Assembly: GCA_950106755.1 (NCBI GenBank)
Contig: OX467088.1
Location: 11,082,001-11,146,000, forward strand
Direction of reading: 5' to 3'
Source of the DNA: Climacium dendroides
Taxonomy: Eukaryota > Streptophyta > Bryopsida > Hypnales > Climaciaceae
DNA: 64,000 bases
In this document: piece after piece, positions 11,241 to 23,470 of the stretch
Position numbering within the stretch: position 1 is the stretch's first letter
Layout of the letters: the number at the start of each line of letters is the position of its first letter
The notes under the pieces: generated by a model
What the model saw: only the letters and a program-made list of their open reading frames with translations
Told to the model about the DNA's origin: nothing
Databases searched by the model: none
Made by a program: the position numbers and the translations under genes

Positions 11241-11889
11241 TGTATTTTTTCTTGTTTTTGTGACTTCAGCCAAGTTTAAATGTAATGATGATTACAATCT
11301 ATGTTGGGTCTTGTATGTTTGAGCATATTTCTATGGTCTTACATGATTTGGATGCTTGAAAATTTTGCATGATTAGTAAAGTTGCATTTCTAGGATTTTA
11401 GGGCACGTGCAGAAGTTCTGCCCAAATTGGGTCAAAAGGTTGGAGTTTTTGAATGATAAGACGGGAGTAAAAAGTAGTGTCTAAAATGAATGGTGAATGT
11501 GTTAGAATTGGATCTATGGACTTTGAGGAGGTCTACGGGTTGATGCATGGTTGAATTTAGGGATTTGGTTTAAGAGAAGTGTGCTGTGGTGGTTTTTTAG
11601 GGCCCAATTTAACTCATTTAGGGTCCAAATTAGGCAATTCTATTGAGATTTTGGTGCCATAGTAAGAGACCCTAATCTCCCCATATATAAACTAAGATGA
11701 TGTTGTGACTTTTGGACACATATTGGGATCATTTTGGAGTGGTTGCCCCTCTCCTAGTAAAAGTCAATTGAATAAAAACTACCAAAAAGAACATTGTGAA
11801 GTTCATTGCTTAGAAGCGTCTTAGGTAGGGTCTATACACTCCTTGGCCAACTTTGTGGATGGGTTTTGCCTCACAGTAAAATTCACTTA

Positions 11890-12900
11890 CAACTGTGACA
11901 CTAAAAATTTCCATTTGAACTCATCTTTTTAATACACACATCCTTAATCAAACATCCAACTTGAGAACACCGACTTTTAGACAACACTTAAATTTCACAT
12001 GACTACATTCAACACTCAATAATTCTCGTAACTTCCAATTAGGTTCACATAACTCATGCCCACATCAACATGTTAAATTCATTTTATATACACCAATTAG
12101 GACTTCACTCCATAAATTTCGCAATTACACACTTAATTCCAACTACACACTCAACAATTAATTAAATACCAATTTAGTCTAAAAAATTCACTTTCATATA
12201 TTTCCATAATGGTGATCAAATCACCATTGTACAATTTTAACATTGTGTGCATAACTTTCAACTAACTTCGCATACATTGCATCTCAACATTCTAATTTAA
12301 ACACACCATTTACATCAACCAATTTCACTCTCCAATTTGATCTCCAAAATATCTTTACAAACTTTATCTATGATCAGCACACTTCCTTCTTTAATTCACA
12401 CATTCTCCATTTTCTAAACATCCCAACTAGGACATAACCATCACACACACCAACTTAGACACACATAGAAAATGAAAATACACAACCATTCCAAATGGAA
12501 CTCACACTAGAACTCTCAACAATAGATAGAAAATAAATTAGAAACTCAAACCACATAGGACTTCCAAATTAACGGTTACCAACTTGGAGGAAACGACTAA
12601 CCATCCAAACCACTACCTAATTCAAATTACACTACAATCTAAAAATCAGAATTGGACTTTGAACCACCCTAGTTGGCAACCTTGTCATCACCATCAAATT
12701 TGAATAAAAACATCAGATTGACTCCCCAATTTGGACTACAAACTCCAAATTGGATAAAGACACTCACCAACCCAATAAGTACAACACATTCTCAACTTAG
12801 TACCACCCGACCCAAATCTCATTAGGCATTTGTATATAGACTTAACTAGTTATCAAATCTCCAATTTGAGACATAAAAAAAAAAATGACCAAATTGGACT
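11890..12900 (+). repeat. Long G-poor stretch with recurring CCAAYTTGGAC-like motif
   Basis: The plus strand is strongly depleted of G. Words such as CCAATTAGGACTTCACTCC, CCAACTTAGACACACA, CCCCAATTTGGACTAC and CCAAATTGGACTTC recur roughly every 40-90 bases. This looks like a decayed array of a short unit. No gene is seen. Confidence 0.5.
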
Positions 12901-13635
12901 TCTCATATAACAAAACAATTGTCAAAATGTAGTAATTGATACAAAAATTCAGCACCAAATATTGAAAAATCAAATACTAGTAAAAAATCTACAATTATTT
13001 ACAAAACTCTTGGAGAAGTTGTACAAGTTGAAAATTTTCGTATTCTTTGATGACAACACAATCATTTAAATATTGATGGTGAAGTGTCATTTTGTGGGTA
13101 GTTAAGTATGGGCCTCAAGACCATGTTTGGACCTATAGTTGATAACAAACCAGAAAAACACATCATAAACAATCCCATGAACACAGTACTCTTCAATCCC
13201 TAGTCATATAGGGATATGGAGCATTCAAGTGCTTGGATCCTCATAGATCATCTTCTTCCTTGGACAAAGAAATTACACTTTGACAAGTCAAGGACATTTT
13301 CTCGTTTTTGTAGAGAGGATAATTTAGGAAGCTTCCATCTCTCAGAAGAACTTGACCAAAGGTAGTACAAGGAGCTCAATAGGGCATTTAAAGTCTCCAA
13401 TTTGCTTTTCGATGAGTGGAGAGAGAACAATCTTGGGCATTTGTTACCTCCTAGAAATTTAGGTGGAGTGTAGTGCAATCAGCTTAAAGTAGGAAACATT
13501 TTTTTTGTCCTTGTCCACTTCCCAAAGGGGAGAATTTTTAGGTGCTATAGGATATTGACCTTCCCTTCATACAATTGAAATTTATTTGTATTTGCAATTC
13601 ATTTGTAGTTGATGCTTACAATAATATGTGCATTT

Positions 13636-14031
13636 TTCTGCAATCCAATAAAAAAAAAAGATGGAAGACTAGCAGATTGCTTATTGGTGATTATAGAAAT
13701 CGAAGACCTAAATTGTTAATCCCTGAGCTTGATGTTCACAAGTGTACCGCTACTAACTCTTGCTATGGACAAGTTGCATTATCGGAAGGCAGTGTAGGAC
13801 ATCTGTTGTATTTTGTGGTGACAATAGCATCAACTATGAATTTCTCAATGATACCTATTGACAACAATGTTGTTGATAGTCCTCCAAATGAAAAGCATTT
13901 GAACCTTGTGAGCTCTCCATCTCCTCTAAAATGTCATTTGCAAATGATTTCACCTTGGAGGTGGTCTAAGATGCATTATGAGACTCAAAAAAAGTTGTAC
14001 AATAAAGAAATGCTTGTGGTGGCTGTCATTG
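13636..14031 (+). CDS. Hypothetical exon-like open stretch upstream of the assembly gap
   Basis: An open frame of about 168 codons runs from 13575 (a TTG codon, not ATG) to 14081. Its middle reads as plausible protein (RRPKLLIPELDVHKC, then WRWSKMHYETQKKLYNK). A candidate splice donor GAG|GTATATGG follows at 14031 and an A-rich tract precedes it. No family is recognised. The following 200-N gap may hide the rest of a gene or transposon. In this AT-rich context the length is only mildly unusual. Confidence 0.2.
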
Positions 14032-14194
14032 AGGTATATGGATTCTTATTCTTTGATTTAACAATTGAGATTTCTTTTTAAGAACACTTGTCCAATAATC
14101 AAGATTACAAATCTTTAATTTCAATTGGTTTAGTAGGCTAATGACACCATGCCTAAATCCATCACCCTTGATGCCAATGGTTTGGAAGAATTGC

Positions 14195-14394
14195 NNNNNN
14201 NNNNNNNNNNNNNNNNNNNNNNNNNNNNNNNNNNNNNNNNNNNNNNNNNNNNNNNNNNNNNNNNNNNNNNNNNNNNNNNNNNNNNNNNNNNNNNNNNNNN
14301 NNNNNNNNNNNNNNNNNNNNNNNNNNNNNNNNNNNNNNNNNNNNNNNNNNNNNNNNNNNNNNNNNNNNNNNNNNNNNNNNNNNNNNNNNNNNNN
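14195..14394. other. Assembly gap, 200 N
   Basis: Exactly 200 undetermined bases, a round number typical of a scaffold join of unknown true length. Open frames that cross it are artefacts. Confidence 0.98.
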
Positions 14395-15269
14395 TTTCCA
14401 TACTTTTCCTTCCTTAAGTTTGTCTCCAATATTTACTTATGCAATTTCTAGTTGTTGCTATCACCAAAATTTCATTCTATAGGTACTACAACCGATATAG
14501 TCTTAGAACCGTATATGTCAACAGCAGAGACAAATTTTGGAAAGAATGAAGTAAGAAAATTGTAGAAACAAACTATAGCATCTTCTTTAAGAAGGATTCT
14601 CATGGACTGCACTTCTTACAATGTAATGTAAAACAATTCATGTCAAGGGTGATGCTAGAGTTTGGTTTTATGATTTTCCAATCTATAATTCTTCTTCTTT
14701 GAATTTGTGTCCACTATTGACTTAAGCAGTTCTGAAGACAATGTATTTCGCTAACAGGATTGTGCCAATTTATGCTTTGTGTTTTTTCTAGAAGCCTTCA
14801 TTTCAAAGTATATAGTTATAATTTTTGTATATTGCATGATGGAAGTATAAATTCAGTACAACGTGAAATATTCTAAGTCTATAAAGTAAACATTCAATAC
14901 ATGTATATTTGATGAATATTTTCTATATAGTGCTAAGCATTTTGGAATTGTTGCTTATAATTCTTGGCTTTAGCATATACATATGTGGTTTTTTTGCCAT
15001 TGCATTGCTTATTTGGTATTTATTGATAGAAAATTCTTCTAAATTTATAGCTTAGTATTGTTCTATAAACTCCCATTTCATTGAAAAACTTCCAAAATAA
15101 TGAATATGATGTTACAAGGCTTTGATTGTCTTCATGTTTGAAGAGACACTACCAGAAGAATGTAGTCCAAAAGAAGACAAAAGCAACGAAAAAATGCGTT
15201 GATTTTGTCTTGGTTAAGAACAGTTGGATTGGACCTCACAAGAACACGTTTCTGTTGGTTTTGTCTTTG

Positions 15270-15440
15270 TCATCAAAATTAAATAAAAAATAAAGATAAT
15301 AACTTTCTTTTTATGTAGAACTGCCACCAGCCCACCACAACTGCTTGCCAGAAGGGACCACCCCCCGCCACCAAGGTTCGAACCTACCACTTGTAAATCA
15401 GAAGTCTAGCGCCTCAACCATTACACCCTAGTCATTGCAC
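15270..15440 (-). mobile_element. tRNA-derived SINE (minus strand)
   Basis: The minus strand carries RNA polymerase III promoter-like boxes. An A-box-like TGTAATGGTTGAGGCGC spans 15425-15409 and a perfect B box GGTTCGAACC spans 15384-15375, at tRNA-like spacing. The head reads like a tRNA with TGATTTACAAG in the anticodon-arm region, but it is followed by an unrelated G-rich body and an A/T-rich tail toward 15270 rather than a closed acceptor stem. This is the layout of a plant tRNA-derived SINE. Exact ends and target-site duplication are not resolved. Confidence 0.65.
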
Positions 15441-15505
15441 CAGATTGAAGTTTCTTATTTACAGATAGTAAGTTTGTTATATTTATCCATTTTCGTTTTC
15501 ATTTT

Positions 15506-15845
15506 GTAAAGTCAGTAGCTTTTAGAGGCTCATATCTCCCTCATTACAAGTTTGTTTTTCATAGAATTTGTTGGAATTGTTTGGTGTTGAAGTCTACTTT
15601 CTGTGGTAAAATTTTCATTTTTTCCTGAATTATTTCAAAAATTTGACAAGCATTTTTCTAAAGGTAGTCTTATTTGCAAAGTCAACAAACTTTGGAGGCC
15701 CATATCTCCTACACAAAAAGTCTGTTTTCTATGAAACTTGTTGGAAATGACTAATATTGAAGTCTTATTTCATTGGTAAAATTTTCAATTTTATCTAACT
15801 TGTTTTGAAAATCTGACAAGTGTTTTTCTAGAGGTGATTAAGCCT
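15506..15845. repeat. Direct duplication, period about 170 bp
   Basis: The words CATATCTCC, AAGTTTGT/AAGTCTGT, TTGTTGGAA, TTGAAGTC and TCTGACAAG/TTTGACAAG recur in the same order in copies starting near 15506 and 15676. The copies are diverged by point changes. No coding potential was found. Confidence 0.7.
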
Positions 15846-16559
15846 AATTTCAGGATTTAATAGTTCAATTATTGAATAATTAGTCCAAATTTAGGATTTT
15901 GAATAGTTTAGAACTTAAATATTGAATAATTCAACACTTAGAACTCAAATTTTAATCCCTAATTTACTATTGTCAGCTTGAGGGACAAAATGGATTTCAA
16001 ATACTAAGTTCCTATTACCACATGTTTTAGTCAAACTTTATCATAAAATAGAATATCTTTTTATCTTTCTATGAGTTTAATTTTTATTTCAAATATTATA
16101 ATTCAAAGTATATGTGAAGCTTTGATTCATTCTATTTAAATTTGTGATGAAAAAGTTGTGAAGAATCTTAATTTTTAGGCAATCTAAGCATCTTGGTGAA
16201 ATCTCTAAAATCCACTAAATAAACTTGTTATATTAAACTTTAAAACATAAGTTAGAAATTCAACTAAATTATAAGTTTGAACTCTAATCAAATTTCACCC
16301 TACAGAAAATTGAATGAAAATTGCATTAGAATTTGAATTGATCAAAATTGAATCAAAGTTTGAATTTTTACTAGGTTATTTGAATTACAATTTGATTTAG
16401 AGTTGAATTTGATTAAAATTTTGACCAAATTCTATGTTTGAATCATAGTCAAAGAATATCATTGGAATTTAGAGCAAAATTGAAATTAAATTATACTCAT
16501 TAAATTTTTTATTAAAATTTGAATTCTAAATTTATACTCTATGTAAAATTCCAAGCGAT

Positions 16560-16840
16560 CTAGAAAGATTTTGAAAGATTCCTAAAAATTCAAAAAAAAT
16601 TCAAAAATATTCAATAGATTTTTATAAGATTTTCAAAAGATTCTAATAGATTTCAATAGATTTCTAAGAAATTTTAATTATAGATCCTAATAGTTTTTCA
16701 ATAGTTTTCCGAAAGATTTTAAAAGATTAGAGTAGACCCGTAAAAGATTTTCAAAAGATTCTTAAAGATTCCTAAAGATTCCTAAAGATTCCTAAAGATT
16801 CCTAAAGATTCCTAAAGATTCCTAAAGATTCCTAAACATT
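16560..16840. repeat. Decanucleotide tandem repeat, unit CCTAAAGATT
   Basis: Six exact copies of CCTAAAGATT occupy 16771-16830, flanked by one-mismatch copies at 16761 and 16831. Upstream to about 16560 the sequence is a decayed version of the same theme (AAAAGATTCTAATAGATTT and similar). This is an expanding minisatellite core within an older array. Confidence 0.85.
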
Positions 16841-18234
16841 TAACAGAATTTTGTTGATTTACATTGAACCAACAGAAAAATGTGTTGATGTGGTCCAAAA
16901 ATACACATTTGATGAGGAAAAATCATTGTTATGTTGATTCCATCGAAATCCAACAGAAATGTGTTGGTTTTGTCTTGGTTTTGACTGCCTCTCCAATAGT
17001 GAGAGGTGCCAATCAACTTTAAAAATTCCAACTTCTGATACTAGCAACCTTTGTCCTTAACTCTATGCTTCGATCAATGCAAAGATTTTTTTTCTTTCTA
17101 AAACCCACTTGTAGACTTCATGTGTTTTCTTTGGTACTCTAAAACATCCTATGGTAAAAACCTCTTTTCTTGTACCAAAATATAACACTCATAGTCTTTG
17201 GTGATTTCAGAGTTTAGAGTCTGGTTCATGATTGAGATGCTAATCCTTTCTAATTTCTTTGTGAGTATGATTTTTGCTTCATCTTTATTACTAAAATGAG
17301 TGGTTGATCTCCAACTTCTGCAATTATACGAAAACAATTTCAAAGGATGGTGTGATTTTCTGTACTCAATAAAACAACCAATTCAAACTTAAAGTTGCAT
17401 GGTAGTACAAGTTAATTTCATCACTTATTAAGTGAAATGCATTGTATTGTTATAGTTTTGTAAGACATACATTGACTAATCCTATGAAATAGAATTTCAT
17501 TGCAAATGCAAATTACAAAGACCTAAAGCAAGAAATCAATGCATATTCTACTAACTTTCTAACATGTATAAAGTACAAATATAACTTATTTGCTAACCAA
17601 ATCATGAATAAATCAAAATAAAATAAAATCCCTTAAATTGATAGCAACCCTACAATGTAGTAAGAGCAAAGAAAATCTTTGATAAATAAGTTCCAAATAC
17701 CCAGCACAAAAAGGATAATATAAAATTTTCATTTGCTAATTAGAGGCAAACTAGAGTATATGGCCATACTTTTTGGACCTTCCAAGCATCAAAATGAGTG
17801 AATTAATTCATCATTACTCTAGCACATGATATTCAACAAATGAATAAAATGATCATCACATTCTAAAAGTTCAAAATTTAATATAATTGTAGCCACTTTT
17901 AGCCACACTTACACTACAACAAAAGCAGTGTTTTATGACTGCAAAAATATGACTAGAGATGATTGGTGACTGTTCATAGTTATATTCTTGGATGCCAACA
18001 CTTTAGAGAGAAATATGACTACTAGTCATTTTTGGGCCTTGTACTTCACAAGCATATATTATACACCCATTGGGAACACCAAAGTATTCTATAGAGAACG
18101 TAGAGAACATGTTTGGGGAATGTTGATTCATATTTCTAGTCATATTTTCATAGGAGTGACATTTTTTTATTTTTGGGTAGCGTAAGAAAAATATGGACAA
18201 TCCAAAAAATATATGGACAAGTCATTGTTTAAAA

Positions 18235-18356
18235 TTTTGAAATCCTAAGCAATTCATTTTTTGGATTTTCAAACCTAATCATTACTTTTTTAGAGTTTTG
18301 AAACTCTAGCCATCATTTCTTTAGGGTTTTGAAACCCTAGCCACCACTTTTCTTGG
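18235..18356. repeat. 31-bp tandem repeat, four copies, telo-box-like AAACCCTAG
   Basis: Units start at 18235, 18266, 18296 and 18327. Each begins TTTTGAAA or TTTTCAAA and continues with YCTARNCA and a T-rich part. The last two units carry AAACTCTAGCC and AAACCCTAGCC. Identity falls toward the left, as in an array that expanded from the right. Confidence 0.75.
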
Positions 18357-18690
18357 CTCTTCTTCCTTGCCTTTGTTGTCTCTTAGCTCTTGTTGTTATT
18401 TGTTGTTTTTGCTTCTTAGTTGTTAATTTTTGTTGCATTTTAGCTCTTGTTGCATCTTAACTCTTGTTTCTTGTTTCTTTTTAGTTTATGAATCTTGTTT
18501 TTTCTTCTTGCATTTTAACTCTTTCTTCTTTTTAGTTCTTGCTTTTTATTTCCTCTTATTGCTTTTTAGTTCTTAATTCTTATTTCTTTTTGTTGCCTCT
18601 TAACACTTGTTTTTTATTGCCTCTTAGTTGTTATTTCTTGTTGCATCTTCTCTTGCTTATTTTTTTTTCTTCTTTCCTTCATCACCATTT
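18357..18690 (+). repeat. T-rich degenerate repeat of TTAGYTCTTGTTGC-like words
   Basis: About 330 bases of nearly A-poor sequence in which TTAGCTCTTGTTG, TTAACTCTTGTTTCTTG and TTAGTTCTTGC recur irregularly every 20-40 bases. No gene is seen. It may be an old CT/T-rich array within the CACTA-like element. Confidence 0.5.
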
Positions 18691-19396
18691 ATTCTTCCTA
18701 TTCTAAACTTGTGCTACATATTTTGTGTTGTAAACCTTAAAAGGTTGAGCTTTGTTGTTCATTCACTAAAAATTGACCTCTCATTTCTTTAATTATATAT
18801 GCAAGCACCAAAGGTTGAAGCAAAGTTGTTGGAGGCTACTTGCAACCCAATAGAACAATCTTCACATTATTGTAAGGAATATAGGTCCTATTGAATTTTG
18901 TGAATGATTTATTGTGATATATATATTTTATATTGTTGGCTAATAACTGTCAATGAAGAGAGTTGCATTCCTTCTTGCATTCTCCCTCTCCAATATGATT
19001 GTCTCATGTATATCTCTAAAATCATATGTATGTGTTTTTAACTACATGAAGGGTTTTTTTCAATTGTTAAATCATCTTGATGTATAATTGCAATATGTCA
19101 TGTTCATTTAAAATGCATGAAAAATGTACTTGTAGTTTGTAATTAAAGCTATTTTGGACCTTAATCACCCCAATCACAAACTACATACAAATTTTAAAAA
19201 TATGACTCTCAATTATCCAAAATATCACTTGCTTGAGTTACATTTCACAATATATATATTGGCCAAAATAATTAGTTATAATCATATAATGCTCATACTT
19301 ATGTGTGTCAAAATGTAACCTTACACATTCCAAAATATAACTACAATCAGTCATAAAATTACTAATGACATTCACATTAACTACCATGTTACCCGA

Positions 19397-19636
19397 GAAT
19401 ATGACTCACAAAAGTCATATTTCACATTAGCAAAGAATATGATTCATAAGAGTCATATTCATATTCCACATCATTTAAAAATATAACTCATGAGAGTGAT
19501 ATTCCACAATTCACATCAACAAAAAAATGACTCATCACAGTCATATTCCACATCAACAAAAAATATGACTCATTGCAGTTATATTCCGCGCCAACCAAAA
19601 ATATAACTAAATGGAGTCATATCCCGAATTGCTAAA
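19397..19636. repeat. Six tandem units of 37-44 bp, each a small hairpin (ATGACTCA...AGTCAT)
   Basis: Each unit has the form AATATGACTCA, a short loop, AGTCATATTCC, then a spacer ending in A-rich CATCAACAA. Units begin near 19397, 19435, 19480, 19523, 19560 and 19597. Within each unit ATGACT and AGTCAT can pair, and some units have compensating-looking changes (ATAACT with AGTGAT does not pair fully). They form the inner part of the CACTA-like region. Confidence 0.7.
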
Positions 19637-19649
19637 AAAAAGTCAAACC

Positions 19650-22600
19650 CCCAAGGATAGTCAACATATATGCCATGTTGACATACTATAGCTAAATATG
19701 GATATTTATATCCCTCAACCCATATGACTGCCAATATGACTAATGTCTGAAGCGACTACTTTTAAACTATTAGAGTCAATCATATTTCGAGTCATCTACA
19801 ATGATTTCAAAATCAATTGTCATCAAGTCTCTACATGTCTCAACAACTAAGTTTACATTAACCAGTAGTGGAATCAAAAATCATTCCAACAATAAATTTC
19901 TTTTTTAAAAAAACAAGAGATAAAGGTCATAAGATAAAGCTTACAAGAATCATATCTTTTATTGAGATCCCATCCAAATGAATCATAGTGCGTTGAACTA
20001 CTTCTACATCAATAAACAAATGATTGAACTTATGCAATTGCAACATTTGCAGTTCTTTTTTCTCTACTATTGTGCAAAGCACCATTTCAAAAAAAATCAT
20101 GAATCTAGTATTGTTCCCTCACCAATTTGTACATATTACTATTTAGTTCTTTTTGTAATATGCTTATTTTGTATGGATTAGGCAAACATCCAATCTCAAT
20201 TCCTTTCCAACAATCTGAATTTCACCCTTAAATTTTTTGAAAATGACTCTGTATCCCTTTTGTATGATTCCATTTTCATCACATGTTTTCAAAAAGTCAT
20301 GCGATTCACCTGATCACCAATTGATTTCATGACATTATTTGCTATATCAATGCCCACTTGATGTAATGAAGATGATTCTAGTATTGAAAACAATTATGTT
20401 TTTGACAACAAAGACGCAAAAACTTTGCCAGTTTCTATCTTATAGTCCTTACTATTGCAAAGTCGCTTATGGGGTCTTTGATCTAAGTTTTGCTATTGGA
20501 TTCTTCTTGTCCTATTTGATGCTACTGCTAATCTAGCTAGTCAACTTATTGTTTTAGCATGACCACTGTTTGGTGAAGGGGTAGACACATCTCTTCTTGC
20601 ATGAATTTGACTCCATATACCATAAGGAATTTTTTTCATTTTCTGTAGCTTTCTTTAAGGACTCCACATAACAACATATATCTTGTTCAACTTTATTTCA
20701 CTATATTCATTTCTATGTCATGACGTTCTTGTGCCTCTTCATTGTACTTCTAAACAAAGGTTTTTAGAAATCTCTAAATTCATGTTCAAAGATTCATGAC
20801 ATAGACCCTGGAGGAAGGATAGTCTACTATGTAAGTTGCAAATTTCAAAGCAAAGGCCTTTGTCTCTTACCTTAGATTCACTGGTTTATTTTCCCCAACT
20901 ACAAATCAATTAATCTATATAGAACACATTGTTGCAATTTGGATTTCTTGGTCCTTGATAGCCTCCCACCAACCATGCTTTCCAGACACTTCATGTAGTC
21001 AAGGAGACCAAGTTCTCCATCACCAACAAATTCCAACATTTCACTAGGTAATTGGAAGGTTGGTTTTAGGGTTCTTCATAGAGATTCATACAAGCTTCAA
21101 CAACAATTGTAGGAAAATAGAAACCTCAATTGTGTTCTAGCTAAGCGCCATGAAGGAAGATGATTGAAATTACAAAAGAAATTATAGACCAAAGAGCTTC
21201 AAAGAACACCACAACGCAAGATCAAAGAGGTTGTGGCAAAGGGTCCTTGAGTGGAAATTGAAAGTGGGAATTGAGGGTGGGAACTCAATCCACATTAAGA
21301 ACATGTCAACATTCCTAGGCAATGAATCATCAAATTCCAGTTCCCTACGCAATGACTAAATAAGCAATGATTACCATTTTGTTAATTTGTTTGGGCAAAT
21401 TTCAAGAAAAGGGCTACAACAAGATGTCTTAGTCTCATGATGGGCAACAAGTGACTTGTTGCACACTTACAAGTTACTAATTTTCCAAGGACGCAAACCT
21501 TCCTTGGGCTCAATTATCTTCTAATAATTGCTCCAAGTCCCAAAAAGCAAGGGACAATATAATAATTTAAATCATGATAGATCTCTAAGCATCCAAAGTA
21601 TTTATAATTTCATTCTTGAAAGCAAATACTATAGCTCATTTGTAGTGGGGTAACAAAAGTTTAACCTAGAACCCTTGAAGGACATTCCAAGCCCAAGAGG
21701 CATTTAAAAGTCAAACCCAAATTTTCACATAGATCTTCATTTAAAATGATTTTAAGTTTATTAAGAAAGAATAGCTATAATAACCTATATTTTATCTAAT
21801 TATAATTTTTTCAAAATTGTTAAAATTATAATTTTGTAACACTTTGAAGGTAGAATCTTAAATGTTTAAAGTACACCAGTTTTGAGTTGTACCTAATAAA
21901 TTTTTCTTAGTGTGAGCTCATAGAGTACAACATGATGTTTATCATTTATATCTTGAATCATTTTTAAAATGTTATACTATTTTAAGTATTTTATAATTTC
22001 TATTAATTTTAAAAAGACATTACTTTAAAAAAAATCATACCAAATTCATTTAAATGTTTTTAAATATTAAAAAATAAAAAATAAACTAAAAAATATAATA
22101 CATATAAAAAATATGAATTTAATATGAAAACTAATGAGGTTTGACCAAATTCAAACCATATGGAGAATTCTATGTAGAGTATTGCATTTGAATTTTACAT
22201 ACAAATTATGACTTTTATAATATGAATTATAACAAGACATGCACCATTGGAATTGGAATGATGATACAAAAGTTATCTCTAGAAGAATTCTAAGACTCCC
22301 AACATTTAGCAAACTTTCTTGCGAACAATTTAGTTGAAAACAAAAGTTCTCTTTTTAACTATCTCCTGTGATTATAGCACCATGTGGTGCTGGCCCTCTC
22401 CTTGAAAAAATTGTGGCTATTGATCAGCAGATGCAAGTACTCTCCCAACCGTTGATCCATGATTTTGCAAGGGAAAAAATACAATAGATAAGCAATGTAT
22501 TGTTTGCTTTGTAGTATCGTTTGTAAATACTATCTGTCCTTCCCCTCGGCCCTAAAAAACAGGAGCCGTTGATTGTTTTAAAAAAAAATTCCCTCCCGCC

Positions 22601-22700
22601 TCTACTATCAATTGGAAGAAAAATTGATGACCATCGATCATCCAAAATCCATTTGTAAGCGTCCATTCACTAGGGTTTGAATGTGGTGCTAGGTGTGAGA
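19650..22700. other. Intergenic, no gene recognised
   Basis: AT-rich sequence with only short chance ORFs. The segment 21540-21660 shares text with 29760-30250 (CAATATAATAATTTAA..., CTCTRAGCATCCAA, then CTCATTTRTAGTGGG and ACAAAAGTTTAAC). This marks a dispersed repeat with at least two copies in the window. Confidence 0.5.
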
Positions 22701-22720
22701 ATTTTAGTATGGCATCATGG

Positions 22721-23000
22721 TTGGAGTCAGAGCCAAAGGATTGTAGCTAGAGTCGGAGCCAGAGGAGCACCAAAGTGTTCAAGTAAGAGGAGCGCTTCGA
22801 GCTTTTCTAAAAATGCATCTTAGTTGGAGTCAAAGCTGAAGGATTGTGTCTAGAGTCGGAGTCGGAGGAGCACTAGAGTGTTCGAGTGGGAGGAGTGCTT
22901 CGAGCTTCTCCGAAAGTGCATCATGGTTGGAGTCGGAGCTGAAGGATTAGAGCTAGAGTCAAAGCTGGAGGAGTGCTTGGAGCTTCTCTAAAAATGTGTC
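22721..23000. repeat. 103-bp tandem repeat rich in GGAGTCGGAGC, about 2.7 copies
   Basis: Copies start at 22721, 22824 and 22927 at a constant 103-bp period. Each has TTGGAGTC, RAGCYRAAGGATT, CTAGAGTC, GAGGAGCRC and a closing GCTTYTCTAAAAATG-like part. The third is internally shortened. It is GC-richer than the surroundings. No frame is clearly open through all copies. Confidence 0.8.
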
Positions 23001-23470
23001 GCAATTAGTAATTGTGGAATTGATAGAGATTTTAGGGTTAGCTCAAGGTTTTGCCTAGGGAGAAGCTCACTTACTCACTATGGAATTGATCCCTCTTCGT
23101 TTGTTTTGAAATAAATGGCAAGTGTGTGTAAGTGAGGCATACTCTGGATCTACACTTGCTGCCCTAATTCAATCAACTAAGATATTATCTTGTCTTGTAA
23201 TTGCTTTTAGTAATTGTGGATTTAGGGTTTAGAGATCCATAGTTAGAAGCTTTGATTCAAGAGTTATTTGTTCATAGCATCTGTTAAAAAGTGAAGGATA
23301 CAAAATCATGAATTTAGGGATTTAGAAATGTACACAATTGGAATCAAAAGAGATGTCACTTATTGTCTCTTAATTTTGTGTGTTTTGTTATCACTTTCAC
23401 TCCTCAGGCATGGGACCTCCTTTGTCACAAGTTCTTAAAGTTGCTGCCCATTCAGGCTAGCAATTGCAAA

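Larger units (their letters stand above)
17912..19636 (+). mobile_element. CACTA-like (En/Spm-type) transposon end with subterminal ATGACT repeats; right end not found
   Basis: At 17912 the sequence CACTACAACAAAAGCAGTG has the CACTACAA start typical of plant CACTA termini. It is followed by repeated ATATGACT and AGTCATA words in both orientations (17930-18170 and 19397-19636), like the subterminal repeats that CACTA transposases bind. No transposase is present and I could not find a convincing opposite terminus or 3-bp target duplication. The inner 18.2-18.7 kb part is low-complexity. It is probably a non-autonomous or truncated copy. Confidence 0.45.

Noticed and set aside
14130..14482. Open frames through the N run
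   Set aside because: They exist only because undetermined bases cannot form stops.
15360..15435. Functional tRNA gene on the minus strand
   Set aside because: The A and B boxes are good, but I could not close a 7-bp acceptor stem or a clean anticodon arm; a SINE head fits better.
19397..19636. CRISPR-like array (regular units of about 40 bp)
   Set aside because: The units vary in length and sequence, the spacers are not unique, and the genome is a plant's; subterminal transposon repeats explain it.
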